From assembly GCA_051004675.1 (NCBI GenBank), contig JBPCKC010000013.1, forward strand, positions 1 to 64,000: a DNA stretch of 64,000 nucleotides. Direction: 5' to 3'. The notes under the pieces are model-generated. The model saw only the letters and a program-made list of their open reading frames with translations. It made no database searches and was not told where the DNA came from. Below are positions 54,991 to 63,663 of the stretch, piece after piece; the first letter of the stretch is position 1; each line of letters opens with the position of its first letter. This DNA is from JBDTSW01 sp051004675 (GTDB taxonomy: Bacteria > Actinomycetota > Thermoleophilia > Solirubrobacterales > 70-9). A program made the translations under genes and the position numbers.

Positions 54991-56659
54991 GGGGCCCGCC
55001 GGCCTCGCCCAGGGCCACGGCGAGGTAGGCCGGCAGGAACCAGACGACGTAGAAGTAGAACCAGTGCGTGGCGCCCAGCTGGACCGCGACCACGATCGCC
55101 GCCGACAGCGCCGCCACCTGGAGCAGGCTCTTCGTCCGCGGGACGAACGCGAGAACCAGGGCGAGCGCGACCGCGCCGATCCGAACGACGTCCTGGAGGG
55201 GCTCGAGCGAGGGGGCGAGGCCCCACACGCTGAACGGCGAGCCGCGGTCGGCCTGGTAGCCGAGGGTGCGGTCGTACAGCTCGGACGGCCCGCCGCCGGG
55301 AAGGAACGGCGCGAACAGGAGGACCATCGCGAGGCCGAACGTCGCGGTGAAGAGCGCCGCGCCGCGGCGATCGCGAACGCCGCCGACCGTCGCGAAGAGC
55401 GGGGCCAGCGCCGCGGTTCCGAACTTGGCCGCGGCTCCGATCGCCAGCGCCAGCCCGCGCCCCGGGGCGGAGCGCAGCGCGACCAGCGCCCAGACGACGC
55501 TGGCGGCGACGAGCCCGTCGTTGACGTTGGCGTTCATCGCGTAGAGCGTCCACGGGCAGGCGAGCCAGCCGAACGCCAGGGCGATACCCAGCGACCTCCC
55601 CTCCGGCCCGGGCCGCAGGCGCCCGCCCAGGGCGAACAGCCCGGCGACGACGATCAGATCGAAGGCGATCGCGGCGGCGTGAGCGGCGGGGACCTCGCCC
55701 CACTCGCCCTCCCACGGCAACGCCGCCTCGAACGGGACGTAGGCGAGGTAGTTGGCTGGGCCGTACACGTCGCCGCGAAGGTCGATCCCCGGCGCGAACT
55801 CCCCCTCATACAGAGCCTCGCCCCCGGTGATGTGGTCGGCGCCGATAACCCCGGCGACGCCCACGTCGATCACGCGTGAGTCGGCGACGTTGAGCGCGAT
55901 CCGGCCGGCGCCGAGCAGCACGGCCGCGATCGCCAGCCAGCGTACGGGCGCCCAGCCCCACAGCGGCCCCGCCCGCTCGACGGGCCGAAAGCCCGCGTGC
56001 AGCATGCGCAGCAGGACGTATCCGAGGACGGGGTAGGTGAGGGCGACCGAGGCCTCGATCTCGCCGCGGTTGAAGAAGTACAGCGACGCGCTCAGCCCGA
56101 CGAGCACCAGCAGATCGAGGTGCAGAAGCCGGAACGGGCGGCGGGGATCGAAAAACGCCCCAACCAGGAGGAGGCAGAGGGAGATCCAGACCCAAGGCGA
56201 GTTCACCGCCTGGGCGACGGCCCCTCCGTAGCCGCGCGCGAGCTCGGCGCCGAGCTGGTGGTCGCGCCACGCCTCCAGCACCGTGCCGGAGCGGTCGTCG
56301 ATCGTCACCCGGGCGACCTCCTCGCCGCCCGCCGAGAAGCTCACCTGCCAGAGACACTCACCGCGGGTGTAGGTGTGGATCACGAGGCCCGGTGGGTGCT
56401 CTTCCTCCTCGGCGCGCACGACCTCAGCGCGCAGGGCGATCGAGACCACGTCCGCCCTGGGACGGTGACCCGGCGGGGACTCCCCGCGGACGGACTCGAG
56501 CGGCAAAACCTCCAGGCCCCCGAACGGCGGCTGTTCGGCCGGGCGGTACGTGGCCGCGGCGCAGGCCGAGATCTCCTTCGCCCCGGCGGGCGCCGGCGCG
56601 GGGAGGAGCGCGAGGGCGGCGAGGGCGATCGCCGCCGGCGCATGGCGCGAGAGCCTCAT
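54947..56659 (-). CDS. Polytopic membrane protein, probable GT87-like glycosyltransferase
   Basis: The 570-residue protein has a signal peptide (about 1-28), a soluble outside domain (about 30-145, with EVARVTIDDRSGTVLEAWRDHQLGAELARG resembling a PepSY-like unit), and about 11 hydrophobic segments. The loop GGEALYEGEFAPGIDLRGDVYGPANYLAYVPFEAALPW contains the acidic residues typical of lipid-linked mannosyltransferase-like GT-C enzymes. Function inferred from topology and loop only. Convergent with the FAH gene. Confidence 0.6.
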   Translation of the reverse strand: MRLSRHAPAAIALAALALLPAPAPAGAKEISACAAATYRPAEQPPFGGLEVLPLESVRGESPPGHRPRADVVSIALRAEVVRAEEEEHPPGLVIHTYTRGECLWQVSFSAGGEEVARVTIDDRSGTVLEAWRDHQLGAELARGYGGAVAQAVNSPWVWISLCLLLVGAFFDPRRPFRLLHLDLLVLVGLSASLYFFNRGEIEASVALTYPVLGYVLLRMLHAGFRPVERAGPLWGWAPVRWLAIAAVLLGAGRIALNVADSRVIDVGVAGVIGADHITGGEALYEGEFAPGIDLRGDVYGPANYLAYVPFEAALPWEGEWGEVPAAHAAAIAFDLIVVAGLFALGGRLRPGPEGRSLGIALAFGWLACPWTLYAMNANVNDGLVAASVVWALVALRSAPGRGLALAIGAAAKFGTAALAPLFATVGGVRDRRGAALFTATFGLAMVLLFAPFLPGGGPSELYDRTLGYQADRGSPFSVWGLAPSLEPLQDVVRIGAVALALVLAFVPRTKSLLQVAALSAAIVVAVQLGATHWFYFYVVWFLPAYLAVALGEAGGPLRPSRSEARRAAAS

Positions 56660-56672
56660 TCGGGCGCGGAGG

Positions 56673-59063
56673 CTACGGAAGCGGGCTGCCGGTACCGGGC
56701 GCCTTGTCCCGCTGATCGGCGACCGCCGCCTCCAGCGGGCTCCCCAGCAGTCCCACGTTCAGGAGGAAGGCGTCCGCCTCGGAGGCGGGCAGGGGTGGCG
56801 AGAGCCCGTTGCCCTGCCCCAGCTCGCAGCCCAGCTCGACGAGCCGCTTCAGCTGATCGGGCCGCTCGATCCCCTCGGCGACGGCCGTGAGGTCGAATGC
56901 CTCGGTGAGGTCGATGATCGCCCGCAGAAGCGCCGGCTCCGTGCCGGGCCCCGCGATCTCCGCGATGAAGCTGCGGTCGATCTTGAGGTTGTCGAGGGGG
57001 AAGCGGCGCAAATAGGTGAGCGAGGAGTAGCCCGTCCCGAAGTCGTCGAGCGCCAGCTCAATCCCCAGCTCCTTGAGCTGGCCGAGCCGGCGGGCGCACG
57101 CTTCGGTGTCCTCCATCAGGGACGACTCGGTGATCTCGAGCGTCAGGCCGTCCGAATCCAGCTGAGCCGCCGCCAGCGCCTCCTGGACCTCCCTGATCAG
57201 GCCGCCCTCGCGAAGCTGCGCCGCGGAGATGTTCACCCCCACCTGAAGTCCCTCCACGGCCGGATAGCGCGCGCGCCAGAGGGCGGCCTGCTGACAGGCG
57301 GTGCGCAGCACCCACCGGCCCAGCGCGAGGATCTGGCCGCTCTCCTCGGCGAGGGGCACGAACCGCGACGGCGGCACCAAGCCGCGCACCGGGTGGCGCC
57401 AGCGAAGCAGCGCCTCCAGCCCGGCGAACCCCCCGGTGCGGAGGTTGAAGATCGGTTGGTAGACGAGGAAGAGCTCGCCACGGTCGACAGCGTGGTTCAG
57501 GTCCAGCTCCAGCTCGAGTCGCTCGACCACGGCCTTGTGCATCTGGGGCTCGAAGGCGGCGTAGCGGCCCTTCCCCTGTGACTTCGCGCGGTACATGGCG
57601 AGGTCGGCGTCGCGCAGCAGGGTGTCCGGGTCGTCGGTGCCGGTCGCGATCCCAATCGACGCCCTGACGGAGATCTCCCGTCCAGCGACCTTGAACGGGG
57701 CCGCGAGCGCGTCCAGGATCCGCTGCGCTGCGCGCGCCGCATCCTCCGGCTCGCGCAGCTCCTCGAGCAGGACCGAGAACTCGTCGCCCCCCAGCCGCGC
57801 CAGGGTGTCGGATGGCCGCAGGCAGCCGCGCAGGCGCTTGGCGACGAGGATCAACAGCCGGTCGCCGGCCTGCATCCCGAGGCTGTCGTTGACCGTCTTG
57901 AACCCGTCGAGGTCGCAGAAGAGGACGCTGACCGGAGCCGACGTGCGGTCGGCGCGTGCGAGCGCGACGTCCAGGCGGTCCATGAAGAGAGCGCGGTTCG
58001 GCAGGCCCGTCAGGAGGTCGCGGAACGACTCGCGCAGGGCGTCAGCCACCGACCGCGCATGCCCGAGGGCGAGGCTGGCGTGCTCGGCGAAGGCCAGGAC
58101 GACCTGTTGCTCGCGCGCGTCAAACTCCCGGCGGCTGTCGCGCGAGCCCACGGCGATGCTCCCCACGATCTCACCTCGTTCCCTCAGCGGCGCCGCGATC
58201 GCGCTGATCACGCCGCTCGCGGCGAAGTCCGGCGCGAGCCGGTCGTCCTCGGCACCACCCAGCGCGTCGGCGACCACCAGGCCGCGCTCCCGCATGGCCC
58301 GGCCTCCCAGCCCCTCGCTCGCCTTGGCGCGGCGGCGGACGCCCAGGACGTCCTCATCGGCCCCGATCGACGCCACCAGCACCGTGTGGTCGTGATCGTC
58401 GCGATCAACCAGGCGAATGCCCACCACCTCGGCTCCGACGATCTCTTGAAGCCCTTCCACCACCGAGGCGAGGATCTCCTGCGAGGGCTGGCGATCGACG
58501 ATGGCGTGCTGAAGGCGAGAGAGGCTCTCCAGCAGCGCCTGGCGCTGGCGCAGGGCTCCGAGCAGCTGCTCGTTCTCCTCGGCGTGGCGCTCTGACTGGA
58601 TCCTCGCGCTGTGCTCCCCGCCGAGCAGCCCGACGCTGCGAAGGCCCAGCCACAGCACGCGGGCCATGCTGCGCAGAAGCTCGGTCTCGATGGGGTCGAA
58701 GGGCTCGCGGGCGCGGGCGACGACGAGCTGGAGCGGCTCCTCCTCGATCGCGACCGAGCTGGCGTGGCAGACGCCGACGCCCTCGACGCTAAGCGACTTG
58801 GCGTTGCCGTCCGCTACCGCCGTGAGCTCGCCCGCCCTGGGCCCGGCGGGCCCGAAGCCGACCGTCGCCACCGGATCGCCGGCGCGCAGCAGAGCCGCCA
58901 CCTCGGCGTCCAGCACCTCCGCCACATGCTCGATCCCGCGGCTGACCGCGACCGACTCGTCGTCCCGGGCGGAGATGACCCGGGCGAACTCGGCGAGCTG
59001 CTGGGTAGCCCAGCTACCGCGGGTGGGTGGGTGCGCTCCCTCGGGCCCTCGGTTCCCACCCAT
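56673..59063 (-). CDS. GAF-GGDEF-EAL cyclic di-GMP signalling protein
   Basis: The 796-residue protein has two GAF-like sensors (about 20-150 and 185-335), a GGDEF domain with GGDEF at 425-429 and an RPSD inhibition site at 416-419 spaced five residues before it, and an EAL domain with E550-A-L, NISAAQLREGG, DDFGTGYSSLTYL at 673 and AEGIERPDQ at 729. Both cyclase and phosphodiesterase motifs look intact. The usual QGYYFSKP ending is replaced by QGNGLSPPLPA. No membrane segment, so it is a cytoplasmic sensor. It is 13 bases after the membrane gene start on the minus strand. Confidence 0.92.
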   Translation of the reverse strand: MGGNRGPEGAHPPTRGSWATQQLAEFARVISARDDESVAVSRGIEHVAEVLDAEVAALLRAGDPVATVGFGPAGPRAGELTAVADGNAKSLSVEGVGVCHASSVAIEEEPLQLVVARAREPFDPIETELLRSMARVLWLGLRSVGLLGGEHSARIQSERHAEENEQLLGALRQRQALLESLSRLQHAIVDRQPSQEILASVVEGLQEIVGAEVVGIRLVDRDDHDHTVLVASIGADEDVLGVRRRAKASEGLGGRAMRERGLVVADALGGAEDDRLAPDFAASGVISAIAAPLRERGEIVGSIAVGSRDSRREFDAREQQVVLAFAEHASLALGHARSVADALRESFRDLLTGLPNRALFMDRLDVALARADRTSAPVSVLFCDLDGFKTVNDSLGMQAGDRLLILVAKRLRGCLRPSDTLARLGGDEFSVLLEELREPEDAARAAQRILDALAAPFKVAGREISVRASIGIATGTDDPDTLLRDADLAMYRAKSQGKGRYAAFEPQMHKAVVERLELELDLNHAVDRGELFLVYQPIFNLRTGGFAGLEALLRWRHPVRGLVPPSRFVPLAEESGQILALGRWVLRTACQQAALWRARYPAVEGLQVGVNISAAQLREGGLIREVQEALAAAQLDSDGLTLEITESSLMEDTEACARRLGQLKELGIELALDDFGTGYSSLTYLRRFPLDNLKIDRSFIAEIAGPGTEPALLRAIIDLTEAFDLTAVAEGIERPDQLKRLVELGCELGQGNGLSPPLPASEADAFLLNVGLLGSPLEAAVADQRDKAPGTGSPLP

Positions 59064-59360
59064 CAGGAGACCGCCAGCACGACGAGCGTGGAGTTGTGGA
59101 ACCCGGCGCCCGCCGCGCCCGCGCGCTCGCCGTCCCGGTCCGATCGACCGGCCATGGCCCCGCGCTCTTTGTCTTGTAATCCGCTCAATTCCGTCTCCCG
59201 CGAGAACGGTCGGGCTTCTCGTCCCATCCGTGGACGCGGGGATCCGGCTGTGAGTCTACGCCCGGTCACCGCTCCGTGTGGGATTTTCTTCGCGACGTGG
59301 ACCCATGCTCCTCGGCCCCTCCCAACAGGCGAGCGGCGGACCTGTTTCGCTTCCGCGGCG

Positions 59361-60125
59361 ATGGACCTTCACTACGAGCGCTCGGGAGACGGGCCGCCCC
59401 TGCTCCTCCTCCACGGTCTCGGCGGCTACGGGGGGCTCTGGCAACCGGTGGTCGAACGCCTGCGCGAGTACCGCGACCTGGTCGTCCCCGACATGCCCGG
59501 CTTCGGCCGCTCGCCGCGACTCCAGGCCGAGGGGCCCGCGACGGCCGGCGCCATCGCGACGCCCGTGATCGCGCTCTGTGAGGAGCTCGGGATCGGGCGG
59601 CCGCACATCGGGGGGAACTCACTCGGCGCGTGGGTCGCCCTCGAGATGGCGAAGCGCGGCAAGGCGGCCTCGGTGACCGGCATCTCACCCGCCGGGCTGT
59701 GGCGCAACGCGCTCGGGCCGCGGCGCTACGACAGCCACGGGCTCGGGCGGCGGCTGCGGCCGCTCGTGTCGGTCCTCATGGCCAGCGAGGCCGGGAGGAC
59801 CCGGGTTCTGCGGACGACGATGGCGCGCCCCGAGGCCGTCCCCGCGGGCGAGGCGCGGACCGTCGTCATGAACTACCTGGGCGCCGCGGGCTACAGGGAG
59901 GCCAACGAGGCCATGCGGGCGGCCCCGTTCGAGCACGACGGGCTGATCGACGTCCCGGTCACCCTCGTCTGGGGAGAGGAGGATCGGCTGCTCGGCCGGC
60001 CCAGCCGCACACGCATGCCGCCGGGCACCCGCTTTTTCACCGTTCCGGGCTGGGGCCACACGCCCACCTGGGACGACCCGGACGGCGTCGCGCGGCTGCT
60101 GCTCGAAGGAAGCGGCGGGGAGTAG
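59361..60125 (+). CDS. Alpha/beta hydrolase
   Basis: Start ATG 59361, 254 residues. DLHYERSGDGPPLLLLHGLGGYGGLWQP opens the fold, GGNSLGAW is the nucleophile elbow (Ser at about 97), TLVWGEEDRLLG supplies the acid and VPGWGHTPTWDDP the His. Similar to haloalkane dehalogenase- or C-C hydrolase-like enzymes without enough detail to name a substrate. Divergent from the GGDEF-EAL gene. Confidence 0.85.
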   Translation: MDLHYERSGDGPPLLLLHGLGGYGGLWQPVVERLREYRDLVVPDMPGFGRSPRLQAEGPATAGAIATPVIALCEELGIGRPHIGGNSLGAWVALEMAKRGKAASVTGISPAGLWRNALGPRRYDSHGLGRRLRPLVSVLMASEAGRTRVLRTTMARPEAVPAGEARTVVMNYLGAAGYREANEAMRAAPFEHDGLIDVPVTLVWGEEDRLLGRPSRTRMPPGTRFFTVPGWGHTPTWDDPDGVARLLLEGSGGE

Positions 60126-60175
60126 AGTCGCGCGAAGGCAACGTCGGGGTCGCCCCGGCTGAAAGGAGACCGCCA

Positions 60176-60553
60176 ATGGGTTTCATGGACAAGATGAAGG
60201 ACGCGGCCTCACAGGCGGCCGACGCGGCCAAGGCCGGAGGCCAGGCGATGAGCGCCGGCATGTCGCCGGAGACCGCCGCCAAGGCGGGGAGGATGAACAA
60301 GCTCGCGAACTCGGGGGTCGAGCAGAAGGCGATCCTCACGGCCCTCACGCCCACCGGGAAGACGTCGCTGGGCGGCGGGATGGAGCACACCCTCGTGGTG
60401 GAGGTCCAGCCGGTGGGGGGCGAGCCCTACAGCTGCACGTTCACCCAGGACCTCATCCAGGCCTCCGTCGACGGGTTCCAGCAGAAGGTCGGCGAGGAGA
60501 TCACGGTCAAGGTCGACCCGGACGATCCCCAGTCGATGGTCGCCTGGGGCTGA
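60176..60553 (+). CDS. Small cytoplasmic protein, phasin/stress-type N-terminus (unknown)
   Basis: Start ATG 60176 with GAAAGGAG upstream; 125 residues. The N-terminus MGFMDKMKDAASQAADAAKAGGQ is an amphipathic Ala/Lys-rich helix. The second half (LGGGMEHTLVVEVQPVGGEPYSCTFTQDLIQASVDGFQQKVGEEITVKVDPDDPQSMVAWG) is a beta-rich domain seen in actinobacterial short proteins that follow a coiled helix. No firm family. 50 bases after the hydrolase. Confidence 0.7.
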   Translation: MGFMDKMKDAASQAADAAKAGGQAMSAGMSPETAAKAGRMNKLANSGVEQKAILTALTPTGKTSLGGGMEHTLVVEVQPVGGEPYSCTFTQDLIQASVDGFQQKVGEEITVKVDPDDPQSMVAWG

Positions 60554-60577
60554 CGGCCGGCTTCCACCTTTCGAGGA

Positions 60578-60650
60578 TGGGCGGTGCCGGGCTCGAACCG
60601 GCGACCTCCTGCTTGTAAGGCAGGCGCTCTCCCAGCTGAGCTAACCGCCC
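60578..60650 (-). tRNA. tRNA-Val (anticodon TAC)
   Basis: On the minus strand the 73-base cloverleaf starts GGGCGGTTAGCTCAG and ends with acceptor strand ACCGCCC and discriminator A at 60578. The anticodon arm is CTGCC-TTACAAG-style with anticodon TAC for valine. GGTTCGAGCCC is the T arm. Its 5' end faces the accessory region at 60.7-64 kb. Confidence 0.95.
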
Positions 60651-60925
60651 GCCGAGATCGAGTTTATCCCGCCGTCAAAATCAGCTGGTCGCTGACTCTC
60701 TTTGGTGGTGCGGCGGTTGTTTGAATCCGCCGTCCCGAAGCGACTTAGCCGCTTTTTCGTCTCTATGAAGCAGCGCTTCGTGTCAAGTAACGGTCGGTGA
60801 TTCGTTGTCAGGTTCCTCTCGAGGTTTTCGGGTGTGGAGCGGTGCTCATGTCTCTATGGCCTCTTCATCGAGAGGATCAGGCGAAATGGGATGCTTCGCT
60901 CGCGGGCGCAAGTCCGAAAGGGCGG

Positions 60926-61969
60926 TCAGGCCGCCAGACGAAAAGCGGCGCCTCGGGGAGCGAACTCCTCTTGTCGAGAAAGCATGTGCCAGATCGCGTG
61001 GGCGAGGCGACGGGCGATGTCGATCTGGGCGACCTTGGCCCCGCGCTGCTTTCCCAGGCGCCTCTTCGTGCGCTGATAGCGCTCGGAATACGCGGGATGC
61101 TTGAGCGCGTGCATCGTCGCCTCGAGCAGCGCCCAGCGCAGGTAGGTCGGGCCGTGCTTTGTGATCGGGCCGCGGCGGTCCTTGTCGCCTGATTGGTTGA
61201 CCCGGGGGCAAAGGCCGGTGTAGCCGGCGAGCTTCGCGGGTGAGGCGAAGCGCTCGATCTCGCCGATCTCAGAGGCGATCGTGAATGCCAGGACCCAGCC
61301 GATCCCCGGGGCGCTTCGCAGCAGCGGGATGTAGGGGTGGTCGGCGTGGCCCTGCTTGAGTCGCGCGTTCGTCTCAGAGATCTGGCGCTCGAGGTCATCG
61401 ATCAGGGCGACCGAGGCGGTGATGTTGGAGCGCCAGGGCTCGGGGATCTCGAGCCGCTCCAAGAGCTTTCTGCCCTCGACCCCGAAGAGGTCGGTGACCG
61501 GGCAGGGTTTTCCGAACGAGATCAGCGCCGAGTGGATCCGGTTCTTGAGCGCTGACTTGTGCTTGACCAGGTGCAGGCGAAAGCGGGCGAGCTCTCGCTC
61601 TTCGCGAACCCTCGGGTCGGGTAGCCAGATCGCCGGCACCAGGTCGCGGTGAGAGAGCATCGCCAGGACCTGGGAGTCGATCTTGTCGGTCTTGCAGGCA
61701 AGCGGCGCGAGACCCTTGACCTTGGCGGCGTCTGCGATCTCAACGTCCCAGCCCTCTGCCTCGAGCGTGTCGTGGACGAAGCGGGCCCCGGTCATCGACT
61801 CGATCACGGCCGAGACCGGCTGGCAGTGGGTCTCCTCGATGCGCCGGGCGAGCGTTCTCAGGGCGTCTCGGTCAGGTGGCGAGACGAGCTGGTCGACGTG
61901 ATCGCCGGCATCGGAGATCAGGCAGACGTCCAGCTTCTTTCGACTTAGATCGAGTCCAGCGTGCAACAT
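60926..61969 (-). CDS. IS110-family transposase (DEDD recombinase)
   Basis: The 347-residue protein has the RuvC-like DEDD residues D7 (HAGLDLSRKKLD), E57 (AVIESMTGARF), D95 and D98 (KTDKIDSQ). The C-terminal Tnp domain has LLRSAPGIGWVLAFTIASEIG and AGYTGLCPRVNQSGDKDRRGPITKHG, which carries the conserved SG of the family's serine site. Length is complete with no frameshift, so the enzyme may be active. IS110 enzymes are now known to be guided by bridge RNAs. Confidence 0.95.
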   Translation of the reverse strand: MLHAGLDLSRKKLDVCLISDAGDHVDQLVSPPDRDALRTLARRIEETHCQPVSAVIESMTGARFVHDTLEAEGWDVEIADAAKVKGLAPLACKTDKIDSQVLAMLSHRDLVPAIWLPDPRVREERELARFRLHLVKHKSALKNRIHSALISFGKPCPVTDLFGVEGRKLLERLEIPEPWRSNITASVALIDDLERQISETNARLKQGHADHPYIPLLRSAPGIGWVLAFTIASEIGEIERFASPAKLAGYTGLCPRVNQSGDKDRRGPITKHGPTYLRWALLEATMHALKHPAYSERYQRTKRRLGKQRGAKVAQIDIARRLAHAIWHMLSRQEEFAPRGAAFRLAA

Positions 61970-62069
61970 GTGAGCGGCCTCCTTGGTGCTCGGTTTTCGG
62001 TGAACACGACGATCGTGTCACCGAGGAGGCACTTCTTCATGGCAGTCCTAAGCGGTCCTTTAGGACCGT
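60926..62069 (-). mobile_element. IS110-family insertion sequence (minimum extent)
   Basis: Contains the transposase gene and at least the structured part of the upstream noncoding end. IS110 elements have no terminal inverted repeats, so the ends cannot be fixed from this sequence; the element may extend to about 62140 upstream and toward 60750 downstream. No second copy is in the window. Confidence 0.8.
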
Positions 62070-62130
62070 CGAGGAGCTCCGCGATCTGGACCTAGAGCGG
62101 CTTGCGCCACCGCTTGACTGCCTGACCAGC
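61970..62130 (-). ncRNA. Candidate IS110 bridge RNA region
   Basis: The noncoding stretch directly upstream of the transposase start is the place where IS110-group elements encode their bridge RNA. Two hairpins are visible: an 11-bp stem with one bulge (61998-62023, loop at 62010-62012) and CGGTCCT/AGGACCG (62053-62068). An alternative stem uses GTCCTAA/TTAGGAC at 62045-62066. Length and position fit; the guide loops are not assigned, and the transcript has not been shown. Confidence 0.45.
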
Positions 62131-62148
62131 GCGGGCTAACCTGCTCGA

Positions 62149-62994
62149 GTGCGTCCGGCCCGCCAGCTTCTTCTAGCCGTGCTGCTCATAGCCCTTCTTG
62201 GCGTCCCGACTGCCTCCGCCTCCGTGGTTCGCTCGGGTGGCTTCAGGTACGTGACCAAGAGTTATGAGCTCGCCCCCGGAAAGGCGAGAACGTTTAAGGC
62301 CCCTTGCCCCGACGGAACGCATGTGACCGGGGGCGGTCACTACAACAACGGCGGCTTTGGAGACGTGATCGGCGCTCACTCCTTTCCCTATGACAGCGAC
62401 GACCGTCGCCGAAAGCCCGACGACGGCTGGAAGGCGCAGCTGCGCGGTTTTGGCACGACCTGGGATGCCAGCGTCTACGCGATCTGCTCGAGGCTCGTGC
62501 CCGAGTACGTGCAAGAGCCCTACAGCGTGGATCCAGGCTTTCAGACCGAAGCTGGCCCTGTATGCGGGCTGAGCTCGCTCCACCCGTTGGGTGGCGGCAC
62601 CACGGGGCATCCGAGCGCCGTGGAGGTAACAAGCAGACCGGTCAATTTCATGGGGACCGAGTACTGGGAGGGAGGCGTGCGGAATAAAAGCCAGCAGCCC
62701 CAGGAGGGCAAAATCATCGGCGCCTGCGCCAATCTCGAAGTTCAATACCGGTTCGCGGTTTCAGGAACGGTGGCCCCCGGAACCCAAGTTGCCCAGAACG
62801 TCTTCTGCCCCGTGGAAGCCCCACATGTCGTTGGCGGCGGCTTTAACGTCAGCGGAGCCAGCGACAGAGCAACCGCTGCCACCCGCCCGTTCGGGTTCGG
62901 CCCGGCGGACGATGGCTGGCAGGTCTGGGTCGACAACTACGACGACGAATCTTTCACGTTCGTCGCCAGAGTGAGCTGCGTTCCCGCGCTTTAG
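62149..62994 (+). CDS. Secreted protein of unknown function
   Basis: Starts at GTG 62149; 281 residues with a clear signal peptide (about 1-25, ending TASAS). The mature part is two related halves: SVVRSGGFRYVTKSYELAPGKARTFKAPCPDGTHVTGGGHY and later AVSGTVAPGTQVAQNVFCPVEAPHVVGGGFNVSG, each with a Cys-Pro and a (T/V)(G)GGG turn and later SVYAICS / ARVSC. Six or more cysteines suggest disulfides. Base use is less GC-biased than neighbours. No named family is recognised. Confidence 0.7.
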   Translation: MRPARQLLLAVLLIALLGVPTASASVVRSGGFRYVTKSYELAPGKARTFKAPCPDGTHVTGGGHYNNGGFGDVIGAHSFPYDSDDRRRKPDDGWKAQLRGFGTTWDASVYAICSRLVPEYVQEPYSVDPGFQTEAGPVCGLSSLHPLGGGTTGHPSAVEVTSRPVNFMGTEYWEGGVRNKSQQPQEGKIIGACANLEVQYRFAVSGTVAPGTQVAQNVFCPVEAPHVVGGGFNVSGASDRATAATRPFGFGPADDGWQVWVDNYDDESFTFVARVSCVPAL

Positions 62995-63013
62995 CGCTTC
63001 TCGTCCAAAAGCG

Positions 63014-63415
63014 CTACTCCGACAGCCCCGCGGCTTCGAGGGCCTCGCCGCGGGTGGGGAACACCTCCACTCGCATTACCTTCGCCTTTCGCAGCCAGGC
63101 GACGACGGCGACCGGAGTCGCGCCACTAGCCCCGCTTCCCCTACCGGTCCATACGGCCTGGGACGGAAGTACAACCCCGGCTCCGGCGTCGAGGTACTCA
63201 TCGGGCAGGACTTGGAACGACTCGTAGGCATCGTCGATCGCCTTGAAGTACTCGTAGACGCCTGTAGTCCCGCGAAAGGCGCCACCCGACTCGATCCCGG
63301 CGAAGACCGAGCGAAACTCGATGTCCGAATCAGAGAGTTCGAGCAACCCCTCGATGTCCCGACCGTTGTAGGCGTCGGCCCAGCGCCTCATCACTTCCAC
63401 GTTCTCCTCCGACAT
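63014..63415 (-). CDS. SnoaL-like (NTF2-fold) protein
   Basis: Start ATG 63415, 133 residues. MSEENVEVMRRWADAYNGRDIEGLLELSDSDIEFRSVF is the usual SnoaL_2 opening. It ends EALEAAGLSE, the same ten residues that end the partial gene at 63664-64000. The C-terminal part (VVAWLRKAKVMRVEVFPTRGEALE) is the typical last strand-helix. Tandem paralogue of the next gene. Confidence 0.82.
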   Translation of the reverse strand: MSEENVEVMRRWADAYNGRDIEGLLELSDSDIEFRSVFAGIESGGAFRGTTGVYEYFKAIDDAYESFQVLPDEYLDAGAGVVLPSQAVWTGRGSGASGATPVAVVAWLRKAKVMRVEVFPTRGEALEAAGLSE

Positions 63416-63663
63416 CGCCCGCACAGTATCTCGCGCTATTGCGCTTTCTCTTTGATTGAAGTCTCATTGTCAAGCCAGGGTCGCGGCCACCTCCCTCGAC
63501 CTTCGCCTCCCACTCGTCATTGAGGTCGAGCTCATTTCTCTTTCGGCGCTCTGGGCGCAGATCGTTCGTGGGAGCTGCCCGGGCGTCTCAATTCCATGCC
63601 GGGCCGTCTAAGCGGCCAGAAAGCGTGAGTAGGAACTACCTATTGGTCAGAACGCGCGCGCGT

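Noticed and set aside
60654..60925. Noncoding stretch between tRNA-Val and the IS110 transposase searched for genes
   Set aside because: No coding frame is convincing. A small GAAGC/GCTTC stem near 60768-60780 and a T-run near 60750 could be a terminator, and part may be the IS right end; neither is firm.
60578..63663. Genomic island integrated at tRNA-Val
   Set aside because: The accessory DNA lies on the 5' side of the tRNA and no copy of its 3' end is seen, which is not the usual layout of tRNA integration.
63425..63663. Noncoding stretch between the two SnoaL-like genes
   Set aside because: Lower GC, no frame, no RNA fold recognised; probably the promoter region of the first gene and divergence from its paralogue.
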